A stretch of 64,000 nucleotides of DNA, taken from the NCBI GenBank assembly GCA_035548375.1, contig DASZTG010000048.1, positions 13,560 through 77,559 on the forward strand. The letters run 5' to 3'. This document shows positions 17,100 through 24,966 of this stretch, piece by piece (within the stretch, counting starts at the first letter, position 1; every line of letters starts with the position of its first letter). The translations under genes and the position numbers were made by a program. This stretch comes from JACQAP01 sp035548375. GTDB taxonomy: Bacteria > Pseudomonadota > Gammaproteobacteria > Burkholderiales > JACQAP01. A model generated the notes under the pieces. It ran no database searches and was not told the DNA's origin. It saw only the letters and a list, made by a program, of their open reading frames with translations.

Positions 17100-18635
17100 A
17101 TGGCATCCAAACTCCTGATTTGCGTTTCGAACGACCAGGCCACCGCCGCAATATGGCGGCGTCGGCACCTGGTCAATTGCACGCGCTTCCAGAACGACGA
17201 GAGAGGCTGGTCCGAGTTTGCCGCCTACCTGCGCGCGGTCCACGGCGCGCCCGTGCACATCATCGTGGATACGGTCGAAGAGGACTTCCGCTTCGAGACC
17301 ATGCCGCACATCCGGGGCAAAGACCGGATCGAGATGGTCGGACGCAAGCTCAAGCAGTTGTATCGCACCACTCCGTACTATTCGCACGCGCTGCAGGAAC
17401 GGGAGGGCGACAAGCGACGCGACGATCGATACCTTTTCGCCGCCCTGACGAATCCCGAGGTGATGGTGCCGTGGCTGCGCGCCATCGAGGCGGCTGGCCT
17501 GCCGGTATCGGGGATCTATCCGCTTGCGCTGGTCGGCTTGACCGTCATCGAACGGCTCAAGCTGAAGAACCCCAACCTGCTGATCATCAGCAAGAACGCG
17601 GCGGGCCTGCGCCAGACCTTCTTCAAGAACCTGAAATTCCGCATCAGCCGTTTGACGCCATTGCGCACGAGCGCGGACGTCGCCGACCAGCACTACGCGG
17701 ACGAGATCAGCAACACGCGCATGTACCTCGATGCGCTGACCGTCACGCACGTCGACGACGTGCTCGAAGTGATCGTGCTCGACCAGGATGGCTCGCTCGG
17801 CGGCTTGCCCGGCGCGATCATGGGCGACCGGCCGAACATGCAGTGCGAGTACCTCGACATCCAGGCCATTCACAGTCGCTTCGGCATTCCCCTGGCCGAA
17901 CTCGAAGCATCGAGCGACGCATTGCATTTGCACCTGCTGGGCGAACAGGCACCGACGCTCAACCTCGCGCCAGCCTATCTCACACGGACCTACCAGCGTT
18001 TCGCGGCTGGCCGATGGGTCTACGCCGGTTCCGCGGCGATCGTCGCGGGTGCCCTGGTGTGGAGCGGCATCAACGTTTACCAGGCGATGGGCATCGATGC
18101 GGATACGCTGCAAAAACACCGGCAAACGCAGGATTACCAGTCAAAATACCAGCAGGTCACGGCGCAGTTCCCGGATGCGCCCACCACCGCCGAAAATCTT
18201 CAACACACCGTCGAAGCCGCGGAACAGATACGCACGCAATTGCGCTCGCCGGACGCCATGTTCACGACCATCAGCCGCGCCCTCGATGTTTCTCCCGACA
18301 TCCAGGTACAAAGGGTTGAATGGCACTATGGCGATATTCCCGCGGCGAAGCCTGGCACGGCGCCCGCCGCAACCGCCGCCGCTGGCAAGCTGATACAGGT
18401 CGGCATCGTGCAAGGCGAGATCTTGCGCTTTTCCGGGGACTACCGGGCGGCCATCGACGCGATCCAGAATTTCCTGCAAGTCATCGCGCAGAATTCCGCG
18501 GTCGAGGAAGTGAAGGTATTGAAGTTGCCGCTGGACGTGCGCTCCAACACGGGCCTGAGTGGCAGCACGGCGGGCATCCCGGGCAAGGAAACGGCGCAAT
18601 TCGAAGTCGAGGTCGTTTTCAGGAGCGGGGCCTGA
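17100..18635 (+). CDS. MshI-like pilus protein, PilM-like and PilN-like parts fused
   Basis: A 511-residue protein read as an MshI-type component. Residues 1-300 are cytoplasmic and resemble the actin-fold PilM/MshI family, though the nucleotide-binding motifs are weak by eye. One transmembrane helix is near 307-325. The periplasmic remainder has a coiled segment and an alpha/beta end (KLIQVGIVQGEILRFSGDYRAAIDAIQNFLQ) like PilN. So PilM and PilN functions appear fused in one chain. It stands between mshG and a PilO-like gene, the place where PilM/N equivalents belong. Function comes from context and topology rather than strong motifs. Confidence 0.75.
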   Translation: MASKLLICVSNDQATAAIWRRRHLVNCTRFQNDERGWSEFAAYLRAVHGAPVHIIVDTVEEDFRFETMPHIRGKDRIEMVGRKLKQLYRTTPYYSHALQEREGDKRRDDRYLFAALTNPEVMVPWLRAIEAAGLPVSGIYPLALVGLTVIERLKLKNPNLLIISKNAAGLRQTFFKNLKFRISRLTPLRTSADVADQHYADEISNTRMYLDALTVTHVDDVLEVIVLDQDGSLGGLPGAIMGDRPNMQCEYLDIQAIHSRFGIPLAELEASSDALHLHLLGEQAPTLNLAPAYLTRTYQRFAAGRWVYAGSAAIVAGALVWSGINVYQAMGIDADTLQKHRQTQDYQSKYQQVTAQFPDAPTTAENLQHTVEAAEQIRTQLRSPDAMFTTISRALDVSPDIQVQRVEWHYGDIPAAKPGTAPAATAAAGKLIQVGIVQGEILRFSGDYRAAIDAIQNFLQVIAQNSAVEEVKVLKLPLDVRSNTGLSGSTAGIPGKETAQFEVEVVFRSGA

Positions 18636-18636
18636 C

Positions 18637-19248
18637 ATGCAGCTGACAGCCAAGGACTTCCGGGCCATAAGAATGCCGGCGATCGCTTTGGTGATTGCGA
18701 TCGCCGCGGCCGTCGCAATGGTGGAATATTCATCGAATCAGCGCTTGCGCTCGGAAAAGCAATATCAGGATGAGCTCAAGGCATTGCGCGAGGCGCAAAC
18801 CAAATACCAGCGGTCCGGCGAAGAGCGCGAGACGGTAACGCACTATCTGCAGGCTTACCGGCAACTGGAAAAGATCGGCTTCATCGGCAACGAACAACGC
18901 CTGAACTGGCTCGAAAGCCTGCGCACGGCCAACGCGCAGGCGGGACTTTTCGGCGTCGACTATCAGCTCAGTGCCCAGGAATCCTATCCCTACGTGGCAC
19001 CCGAAAATCCGCTGGGTGGTCGAATCAAGCAATCCAGGATGCGCCTTTCTTTCGGCGTGCTGCACGAAGGCGAGCTGTCGCGCCTGTTCCAGGCACTCGC
19101 CGCGCAGCAGCCCGGCCTTTATGCGATCAATAGCTGCTCGCTAGATCGCGCAGGCAGGCAGGGTCCGCCGGTGCCGCGAAAGGCAAACCTCACGGCCGAC
19201 TGCGAGTTGTCATGGCTGACGATCGATCCGAAGGGCGACAAATCATGA
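18637..19248 (+). CDS. PilO/MshJ-like pilus alignment protein
   Basis: A 203-residue bitopic protein with one N-terminal transmembrane helix (about residues 13-31), a coiled coil (SEKQYQDELKALREAQTKYQ) and a periplasmic domain. This is the topology of PilO/MshJ. The start at 18637 is supported by an AGGAG about 10 nt upstream, and it lies 1 nt after the mshI-like stop. The stop overlaps the next gene by ATGA. It has no diagnostic motif, so the call rests on topology and place in the operon. Confidence 0.7.
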   Translation: MQLTAKDFRAIRMPAIALVIAIAAAVAMVEYSSNQRLRSEKQYQDELKALREAQTKYQRSGEERETVTHYLQAYRQLEKIGFIGNEQRLNWLESLRTANAQAGLFGVDYQLSAQESYPYVAPENPLGGRIKQSRMRLSFGVLHEGELSRLFQALAAQQPGLYAINSCSLDRAGRQGPPVPRKANLTADCELSWLTIDPKGDKS

Positions 19249-19769
19249 AAACCGGCTTCGCCATCGCCAGCGCAGCGTTAGTTTTTCTTTCGCCAGCGAG
19301 TGGCGCTGCCGATGCACTGGGCCGGCTCTTCTTCACGCCGTCGCAACGCGATGTTCTCGACAAGGGCAAATTCGTCAGCGCTCCCGTACCCGAGAAGCCG
19401 GTTCCGCGAACCATGCAATTGTCCGGCGTCGTCACGCGCAGCGATTCGGACCGAACCGTCTGGGTGAATGGAACGCCGTATCACAACGCTTCCCCGGATG
19501 GGGTTCAGATCAAGACCGACCCGTCGAAGCCGGCCACCGCTTCGATCAGCGTGCCGGGAAAAGCCGCGAACAAGATCAAGGTCGGACAGCAACTCGAACT
19601 CAATTCCGGACAGGTGCGCGAGGGCATTGCGCGCGAATCGTCGTCGAACGCCGCCGAAACCGCGCCCGCAAGCAGCGGTGTACCCACGACAGGTACGACG
19701 ACGATGCCTGCGGCACGGTCCAAGGGAACGGACGGCGAACCTGGCAAGGACTCGCCACCTGCGCGGTAA
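19245..19769 (+). CDS. MshK/PilP-like exported pilus protein
   Basis: A 174-residue exported protein. A signal peptide ends near SPASGA|AD, and the mature part starts with LGRLFFTPSQRDVLD. A small beta-rich domain follows (MQLSGVVTRSDSDRTVWVNG), the motif seen in MshK and PilP-type periplasmic proteins that link the inner-membrane platform to the secretin. The C-terminus is disordered and Thr/Ser/Ala-rich. The start overlaps the preceding stop by ATGA and has AAGG 10 nt upstream. Confidence 0.72.
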   Translation: MKTGFAIASAALVFLSPASGAADALGRLFFTPSQRDVLDKGKFVSAPVPEKPVPRTMQLSGVVTRSDSDRTVWVNGTPYHNASPDGVQIKTDPSKPATASISVPGKAANKIKVGQQLELNSGQVREGIARESSSNAAETAPASSGVPTTGTTTMPAARSKGTDGEPGKDSPPAR

Positions 19770-19809
19770 GTCCGTCCGGCGTGCCGTTCATTCGTCACCC
19801 AGTCCGGTC

Positions 19810-21156
19810 ATGAAGCCAACGAGGAAGTCGTTTTCAGCGCGGGTGGCGTCGGCACAGCACGGACAGGTCATCATTCTGATGATTCTCCTCGTTGCGCTCG
19901 GCTCCGGGTTCCTCGTATACAGCATTGCCTCATTCCGTTCGATCGACTACGAAAAGAATGCGAAAACCGACGCTGCCATGAGACAAGCCAAGCAGGCCCT
20001 GATGGGCTGGTCGGCGGCACGCACTCCCAACTCCACAAACACGACTTATCGGCCCGGCGAGCTTCCCTGCCCGGATACCAACAATGACGGTGTAGCGGAG
20101 TTCAGCTGCGTGGCCGGCGCAATAGGGCGGGTTCCCTGGAAAACGCTGGAAATTCCCGAGCCCAAGGACGGCTACGACGAAACCTTGTGGTACGCGATAT
20201 CCGGGCCGTTCCGATACAAGCCGCAAGCCAGCGCGCCGATCACGAGCGACACACTTGGAACGCTGACCGTGTACCAGGGCAGCAGCGCGACGACCGTGAC
20301 GAGCCAGGCGATCGCAGTCCTCTTTGCCCCCGGCCCCGCCGTCGGCACGCAGGCACGGGGCACGGCCAGCGCGCTGTGCTCGACCACGGGCACAACCATC
20401 GCGCAGCAGTATTGCGCGGCCAATTACCTTGAGTCCACAGGTGGCGGGAATAATGCGCAGACGAATGGACCTTTCATCCAGGCCGCGTCATCCGCGACGT
20501 TCAACGATCGAGTCCTGCCGATAACCAATGCCGATTTGATGCCGCTCGTCGAGCAACGGGTCGCCGTCGAAATGATGTCCTATCTGAGCCAATATCGGGC
20601 TGCCGCACCGACTCATGTCTACCCCTGGGCGGACCTGGGCGACGGCAATAGCAACGGCAACCCTGGAACCGACGCGTATACCCGGGGACGTTTTCCCTGC
20701 GGCACGGCATCCCCAACTGATTGGGGGAGCGGCGGGACCCCGACGCTTCCGGACTGGCTGACAAATGGGTGCGATTCCACGTCCGGCTGGGCGGGGATAA
20801 TTTACTATGCCGTCGCTACGAACCTGCTAGAAAATGGGGGTAACGGTTGCACGACGCCCGGTTGCGCGGATCACAGCAGACTCAATTTCACCAATTCCGG
20901 CTTCGCCTATCTATGTACGTATGCGGCCTCTCCATTCGCATGCCGATTGAGCAGCTTCTCTTCGGGCCTCACAAATGCCGTCATCCTGATCACACCCGGA
21001 GGGTGGGACGGCAGTTCGCACGTCTGGTCCAATTCGGCATGGACCACGATTACGGGCTACTTCGAAGATGCGCAGAATGGCGACAACAACAACGACACCT
21101 TTACCCTTCCAACTTCGACAGCGACGAATCGTGACCGCATGTTCATCATGCAATGA
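19810..21156 (+). CDS. Large pilus-locus protein with N-terminal anchor, pilin-like position
   Basis: A 448-residue protein with a single N-terminal hydrophobic helix (about residues 18-38, QVIILMILLVALGSGFLVYS) and a large exterior part rich in Thr, Ser, Asn, Gly and Cys. It lacks the GF(T/S)LxE prepilin cleavage motif, much like PilX-type minor components. The segment AKQALMGWSAAR followed by ELPCPDTNNDG also occurs in a related form in the neighbouring prepilin (REALLGYVAANGYFPCPAS). About a dozen cysteines suggest disulfides. I infer a minor or tip component; the function is unknown. Confidence 0.6.
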   Translation: MKPTRKSFSARVASAQHGQVIILMILLVALGSGFLVYSIASFRSIDYEKNAKTDAAMRQAKQALMGWSAARTPNSTNTTYRPGELPCPDTNNDGVAEFSCVAGAIGRVPWKTLEIPEPKDGYDETLWYAISGPFRYKPQASAPITSDTLGTLTVYQGSSATTVTSQAIAVLFAPGPAVGTQARGTASALCSTTGTTIAQQYCAANYLESTGGGNNAQTNGPFIQAASSATFNDRVLPITNADLMPLVEQRVAVEMMSYLSQYRAAAPTHVYPWADLGDGNSNGNPGTDAYTRGRFPCGTASPTDWGSGGTPTLPDWLTNGCDSTSGWAGIIYYAVATNLLENGGNGCTTPGCADHSRLNFTNSGFAYLCTYAASPFACRLSSFSSGLTNAVILITPGGWDGSSHVWSNSAWTTITGYFEDAQNGDNNNDTFTLPTSTATNRDRMFIMQ

Positions 21157-21949
21157 TCCCCGCGCAAAAGCGCGCGGGTTCAGCCTGGTCGAGCTTGCAA
21201 TCGCCGTGTTCATCATGGCGTTGCTGCTCGGCGGCCTGCTCGTCCCACTTGGAAGCCAGGTCGAAAGCCGCAAGATAGATGAAACACAGCGCATCCTCGA
21301 CCAGGCTCGAGAGGCATTGCTGGGATACGTCGCTGCTAACGGTTATTTCCCTTGCCCGGCCAGTGCGAGCAGCAATGGACAGGAACCGGCGACAACCGAT
21401 CACACGGCCGGAACCTGTCCCGCTTCTGTGCTGGGTACGGGTGCCTATGTTGGATTTCTGCCGGCCGTCACGTTGGGATTTACGCCTGTCGACACTAGCG
21501 GCTACGCGCTGGATGCCTGGGGATTTCAGCAAAATCGAATCCGCTATGCCGTGGCGAACGCAAACGTGACGGCTACCTCAAGCTGCCCCGTCGCCTTGAC
21601 CACGCCCTTCACCCGCATCAACGGCATGCGCAGGGTGACAATGGGCTGCATACAAACGCTGACCACGTTGCTCTACGTCTGCAGCACCGGGACCGGCGTA
21701 TCGAGCACGGGCTGCGCAAGCACCACTACGGAATTGAGCGATAACTCGATCGCCGTAATCTGGTCGCTCGGCGCGAACGCGCCGACGGGCGGCAGCAGCC
21801 CGCATGAAGACAAGAATATCGACAATGACCGGGTGTTCGTGCTCGCGCCCTACTCAAAGGCCTCTGGGTCCGTGTTCGACGACCAGATAACATGGATCGG
21901 GCCGCCCATGCTGTTCAGCCGGCTGGTCGGCGCAGGCATGCTGCCGTGA
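21131..21949 (+). CDS. Minor type IV prepilin
   Basis: The prepilin peptidase motif RG|FSLVELAIAVFIMALLLGG is clear, with Glu5 of the mature protein present. The pilin helix leads into RILDQAREALLGYVAANGYFPCP. The mature part is about 255 residues, with several cysteines and the repeated ALDAWG-type segment of this family. The start is uncertain. GTG at 21131 gives a normal 16-residue leader and a 26-nt overlap with the previous gene; ATG at 21068 gives a longer leader and an 89-nt overlap. No ribosome binding site favours either. Probably a minor pilin made with the assembly genes. Confidence 0.82.
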   Translation: MTACSSCNDPRAKARGFSLVELAIAVFIMALLLGGLLVPLGSQVESRKIDETQRILDQAREALLGYVAANGYFPCPASASSNGQEPATTDHTAGTCPASVLGTGAYVGFLPAVTLGFTPVDTSGYALDAWGFQQNRIRYAVANANVTATSSCPVALTTPFTRINGMRRVTMGCIQTLTTLLYVCSTGTGVSSTGCASTTTELSDNSIAVIWSLGANAPTGGSSPHEDKNIDNDRVFVLAPYSKASGSVFDDQITWIGPPMLFSRLVGAGMLP

Positions 21950-22010
21950 AGTAGCCGCACCGAGCGGGTTCGCGGATGCAGTGCTTGCAATCGGCTCCGG
22001 AATCCGGCAC

Positions 22011-23723
22011 TCAGGCCTTCAATCGCGACAGGCTGAAGCAGACCCTTCCAGTGTCGTTGCCGGACAAAGCGAGTTCGTAGCCTTGTTCGCGGGCAAAGCG
22101 GGCAACCTGATAGATTCCGACCCCCAGGCCGCTATTCGATTGCACCGGCGAATGGAATAGCTGGGCGGCAAGCGTATCCGGGATTGCATTACCGTCGTCG
22201 CATACCGATAGCACGAAACCGTCGCTCCATTGCAGCCTGACCAGGATGCGCAGATTGCTTTCGAGCTTCCTTTTCTCCATCGCGTTCTGCAGCAGGTTCT
22301 CGGCGACCGAGGCGAAGAGGTCCGCGGGCAGAACGGCCTCATCGGGTAGCGCGCCGCCCTCGAATTCGATCCGCTCGTGGGCATAACGCTGGCGCAGGTC
22401 CCGCCACCAGTCCTTGCCGCTCGTCTTGTCGTGACCGACGGGCGGCTTGGTATTGAGCTTGTCCAGCGTGATCTGCAGGCGCTGCGTGATCTGCGGCAAC
22501 TGCCTCTGCATCAGGAGCCGCAGCGCTTCCGAATCGCTTTCGTCGCTGGTTTCGGCTGCAGCGCAAAGAGACCTGAGAGTCTGCAACAGGTTTTTCACGT
22601 CATGCGTCAGTCGCGAGCCGGTCTCGTAAATCGCCTGGACGTAGGCATTGCGACGTTGCTCCTGCTCGCGCATTTTCGCTTCGTAATAGTCGCCGAGCAG
22701 TCGTGCAAGCAGCCGGATGTGCAGGATGAGCGCCGGGCTCGGCGACCACCGCGTATAGAGTTTCAACGTCAGGCCGCCGAACGTGAACTCGGTGGAAAAT
22801 TTCGTGATTTCCCCGGCGCTTCCGGTAGAGCTTTTCGATTGCCAGCCTATGCCGGAAAGCCATGGCAAGCCGGCCATTTCGTGGGCGGCGACGATGACGA
22901 ACTTGTCGGGATCGCGTTCCCTGTCAGCCAGGCCCGCCAGGCTGTGCATCCAGCGCTCGAAGGGCACGCCTATGCTCAAGAAGTAACGCGTGACCAATTG
23001 TCCGATGCCCGCGAATCCCGCACGGGGATCCCACAGCAGCGACAGCGCCACGAGCAGGCCGGCAGCAACGATCAAGGCCTGCGCCAGCGAGATCACATAG
23101 TTGCCGTGGCTGACCTGCTTGATGGCGAAGGCGCCGAGCACGAGCACGACGACCATCAGGAACAAGAGCAGGCTATAGAAAAGGTCGACCGAATAGGCCG
23201 ACGAGGATTGCGATTTTTCCGTGCGCACGAAAAATATGGCGATGGCGGGGATCACCAGCCCATAGCGCACGAGGGCCCGAAACGGCTCGGAAAAGACTTC
23301 ATCCGCGAACAGGTGGGGCACGACCCAGGTCAGCAGCACCGAGAGCAGATAGACCGCCGCCAGCAGCGAGACCAGGCGCTGGCGAATATTCTTGATGCCG
23401 GGAACATTGCCGCCGATCAGGGAAAACAGCACGGATATCCAGAGCGCCATCAACCAGTAGCTCGCTACGGCAATCAGCAACACGGCGGCGCCAACGATCA
23501 ATGCGACCTGGCCGGGAATCAGCTTCTGGCCGCCGCGCCACAGGGGCTGCCAAAGCAGGAAAAACCCGAAGTGCGAAAGCATCAAGGCGCGTGCAAGGGG
23601 GTCTGCCAACTCCAGCATCAACGCGCAATGCAACGCCAGCAGGGCCAGCGACAGCCAGTGCTGCTGCCGGATGGCGGCAAGCCCGCGCTGGATGGAAGAA
23701 GGGGCGACGGCGTCGGTATTCAT
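22011..23723 (-). CDS. Membrane histidine kinase, probable partner of the pilus regulator
   Basis: A 570-residue sensor kinase. The N-terminal ~250 residues are mostly hydrophobic, with about eight to ten transmembrane helices. A cytoplasmic GAF-like region follows (FVIVAAHEMAGLPWLSGIGW). The phosphoacceptor is His374 in RLTHDVKNLLQTLRSL. The ATPase domain has the N box ENLLQNAMEKRK, G1 VCDDGNAIP and G2 GLGVGIY. This layout resembles PrsK, matching the PrsR-like regulator at 8020. The gene is convergent with the pilus operon and separates it from the two major prepilins. Pairing with that regulator is inferred from family and location. Confidence 0.85.
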   Translation of the reverse strand: MNTDAVAPSSIQRGLAAIRQQHWLSLALLALHCALMLELADPLARALMLSHFGFFLLWQPLWRGGQKLIPGQVALIVGAAVLLIAVASYWLMALWISVLFSLIGGNVPGIKNIRQRLVSLLAAVYLLSVLLTWVVPHLFADEVFSEPFRALVRYGLVIPAIAIFFVRTEKSQSSSAYSVDLFYSLLLFLMVVVLVLGAFAIKQVSHGNYVISLAQALIVAAGLLVALSLLWDPRAGFAGIGQLVTRYFLSIGVPFERWMHSLAGLADRERDPDKFVIVAAHEMAGLPWLSGIGWQSKSSTGSAGEITKFSTEFTFGGLTLKLYTRWSPSPALILHIRLLARLLGDYYEAKMREQEQRRNAYVQAIYETGSRLTHDVKNLLQTLRSLCAAAETSDESDSEALRLLMQRQLPQITQRLQITLDKLNTKPPVGHDKTSGKDWWRDLRQRYAHERIEFEGGALPDEAVLPADLFASVAENLLQNAMEKRKLESNLRILVRLQWSDGFVLSVCDDGNAIPDTLAAQLFHSPVQSNSGLGVGIYQVARFAREQGYELALSGNDTGRVCFSLSRLKA

Positions 23724-24107
23724 GGTTTCCGGCGGATTTTTCGTAAGAGTTTACCGTACCTCTCCCTTTGCCTCTCCCTGGATGCGTATGGGTGCCAAAA
23801 GTAAGGGATGGATCGCGCATGACAACGGCTTTTGCAGCCGCAGCGCATACGCTCATGCCGCACACGACTGACGAATATTCGACGCTTCCGACGGAAACTT
23901 AACTCCATCCCTCCGGATGCATTCTTGCACTGGACAGCCAGTCGCGTTGCGGATGCGCGACGCGAAACACAATAACCCTATGAAATATGGTCATTTGAGG
24001 CGAGTCATAGAAGCGGGATTTATGCTTTGCGCATCAAAACGGGATTTTTGGCGAATACTTTTTCGCGGCGGACGGGACGCGGGCACTGGCAAAAAATAAT
24101 TTCGCGC
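23724..24107. other. Intergenic control region between kinase and major prepilin
   Basis: About 380 nt without a convincing gene, between the divergent kinase gene and the first major prepilin. It should hold the activator-binding sites for the sigma54 promoter at its right end and the kinase promoter. Short AT-richer stretches occur around 23965-24065, and ATGC-N5-GCAT at about 24022-24034 is a small inverted repeat, but I cannot define an operator. A small open frame at 23917-24099 has no binding site and no protein-like composition and is not called. Confidence 0.5.
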
Positions 24108-24123
24108 TGGCACGTTTCTGGCA
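24108..24123 (+). promoter_or_regulatory. Sigma54 (-24/-12) promoter of the first major prepilin
   Basis: TGGCACGTTTCTGGCA matches the consensus TGGCACR-N4-TTGCW at all but one position, with the required GG-N10-GC spacing. Transcription should begin near 24133, giving a leader of about 35 nt with GGAG 7 nt before the ATG at 24168. The NtrC-type regulator and kinase of the same locus supply the activator, and rpoN is encoded at 29291. Confidence 0.85.
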
Positions 24124-24167
24124 TCGAACATGCCACTAGCCCATTCCGGGACATTTGGAGTCTCAAG

Positions 24168-24842
24168 ATGAATCGCACTTCGAATCGTGGATTTACGCTG
24201 ATCGAAATCGCCATCGTGCTGGTGATCATCGGCCTGCTGCTGGGCGGCGTGCTCAAGGGCCAGGAATTGATCAACAACGCGAAGGTCAAGAGCTACGCGA
24301 CCGACTTTCGCAACATTCCGATCATGCTCTATGGCTATCAGGACAAGTTCAAGGCCCTGCCTGGCGACGACCAAAGCGCCGACACCCATTTGACCGGCGC
24401 GACAAAGGCACTTCTGCCGACCGGCTTGCAAGGCAACGGCGTCATCAACGGCGCCTGGGATACGACGGACAACACGACCGAGAGCTGCCTGTTCTGGCAA
24501 CATGTGCGCCTGGCTGGCTTGGCACCCGGTTCCACCACGGTCAATTGCGCTGCGGGTGCGGACTATTGGCCGAAGAACGCGAACGGCGGCCAGATCGGCA
24601 TCCAAAGCAATACCAGTTTTGCCACCATCACCGGCGGCACCATGCCGGGCAGTTACATCATCTGCTCGAAGAACATCCTCGGCCAGTTCGTGCTGCAGCT
24701 CGACGCGACCCTCGATGACGGCAATCCGGAAACCGGCTCCATGCGCGCCATCCTGCAATCGTCCATCCCCGGCGCCGCATCGACCACGGCCGCCGTGCAG
24801 GGCGCGCCCGCGGACAGCTTCACGGTCTGCATGAGCATCTAA
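24168..24842 (+). CDS. Major-type prepilin 1 (MSHA-like)
   Basis: A 224-residue type IV prepilin. A short 8-residue leader ends in RG, followed by FTLIEIAIVLVIIGLLLGG with mature Glu5, the substrate form for prepilin peptidase and N-methylation. The long hydrophobic helix is followed by a globular domain with conserved YGYQDKFKALPGDD and WPKNANGGQ segments and cysteines at ESC, VNC, IIC and VCM that could form two disulfides. It has its own sigma54 promoter, a good ribosome binding site (GGAG) and a strong terminator, as expected for a highly made structural pilin. It is a close paralogue of the next gene. Confidence 0.93.
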   Translation: MNRTSNRGFTLIEIAIVLVIIGLLLGGVLKGQELINNAKVKSYATDFRNIPIMLYGYQDKFKALPGDDQSADTHLTGATKALLPTGLQGNGVINGAWDTTDNTTESCLFWQHVRLAGLAPGSTTVNCAAGADYWPKNANGGQIGIQSNTSFATITGGTMPGSYIICSKNILGQFVLQLDATLDDGNPETGSMRAILQSSIPGAASTTAAVQGAPADSFTVCMSI

Positions 24843-24870
24843 CGTCTTTTCTCGGATTTACCGCACCAGG

Positions 24871-24899
24871 ATAGCCCGCCTTTGCGCGGGCTATTTTTT
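24871..24899 (+). terminator. Rho-independent terminator after prepilin 1
   Basis: A perfect 9-bp stem (ATAGCCCGC / GCGGGCTAT) with a 6-nt loop, followed by a run of T. It separates the two prepilin genes, so the second needs its own promoter or depends on read-through. Confidence 0.9.
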
Positions 24900-24910
24900 G
24901 AGGCCGGCCG

Positions 24911-24926
24911 TGGCTGTCCTGCTGCC
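24911..24926 (+). promoter_or_regulatory. Probable sigma54 promoter of the second major prepilin
   Basis: TGGCTGTCCTGCTGCC keeps the essential GG-N10-GC geometry and TGGC/CTGC cores but departs from consensus at about five positions. Its -12 GC lies 42 nt before the start codon, almost the same distance as in prepilin 1 (46 nt). The conserved distance is the main support; by sequence alone it would be weak. Confidence 0.55.
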
Positions 24927-24966
24927 GTATGGATTTTGAGGGTTTCTTTCGAAAGAACTCACGACC

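Noticed and set aside
23783..23797. TGGCAC with a GC nearby on the minus strand, upstream of the histidine kinase
   Set aside because: The spacing is GG-N9-GC and the -12 lacks TTGC. Possible but too weak to call.
23917..24099. 60-codon frame upstream of the first major prepilin
   Set aside because: No ribosome binding site, and it fills the expected control region right before the sigma54 promoter.
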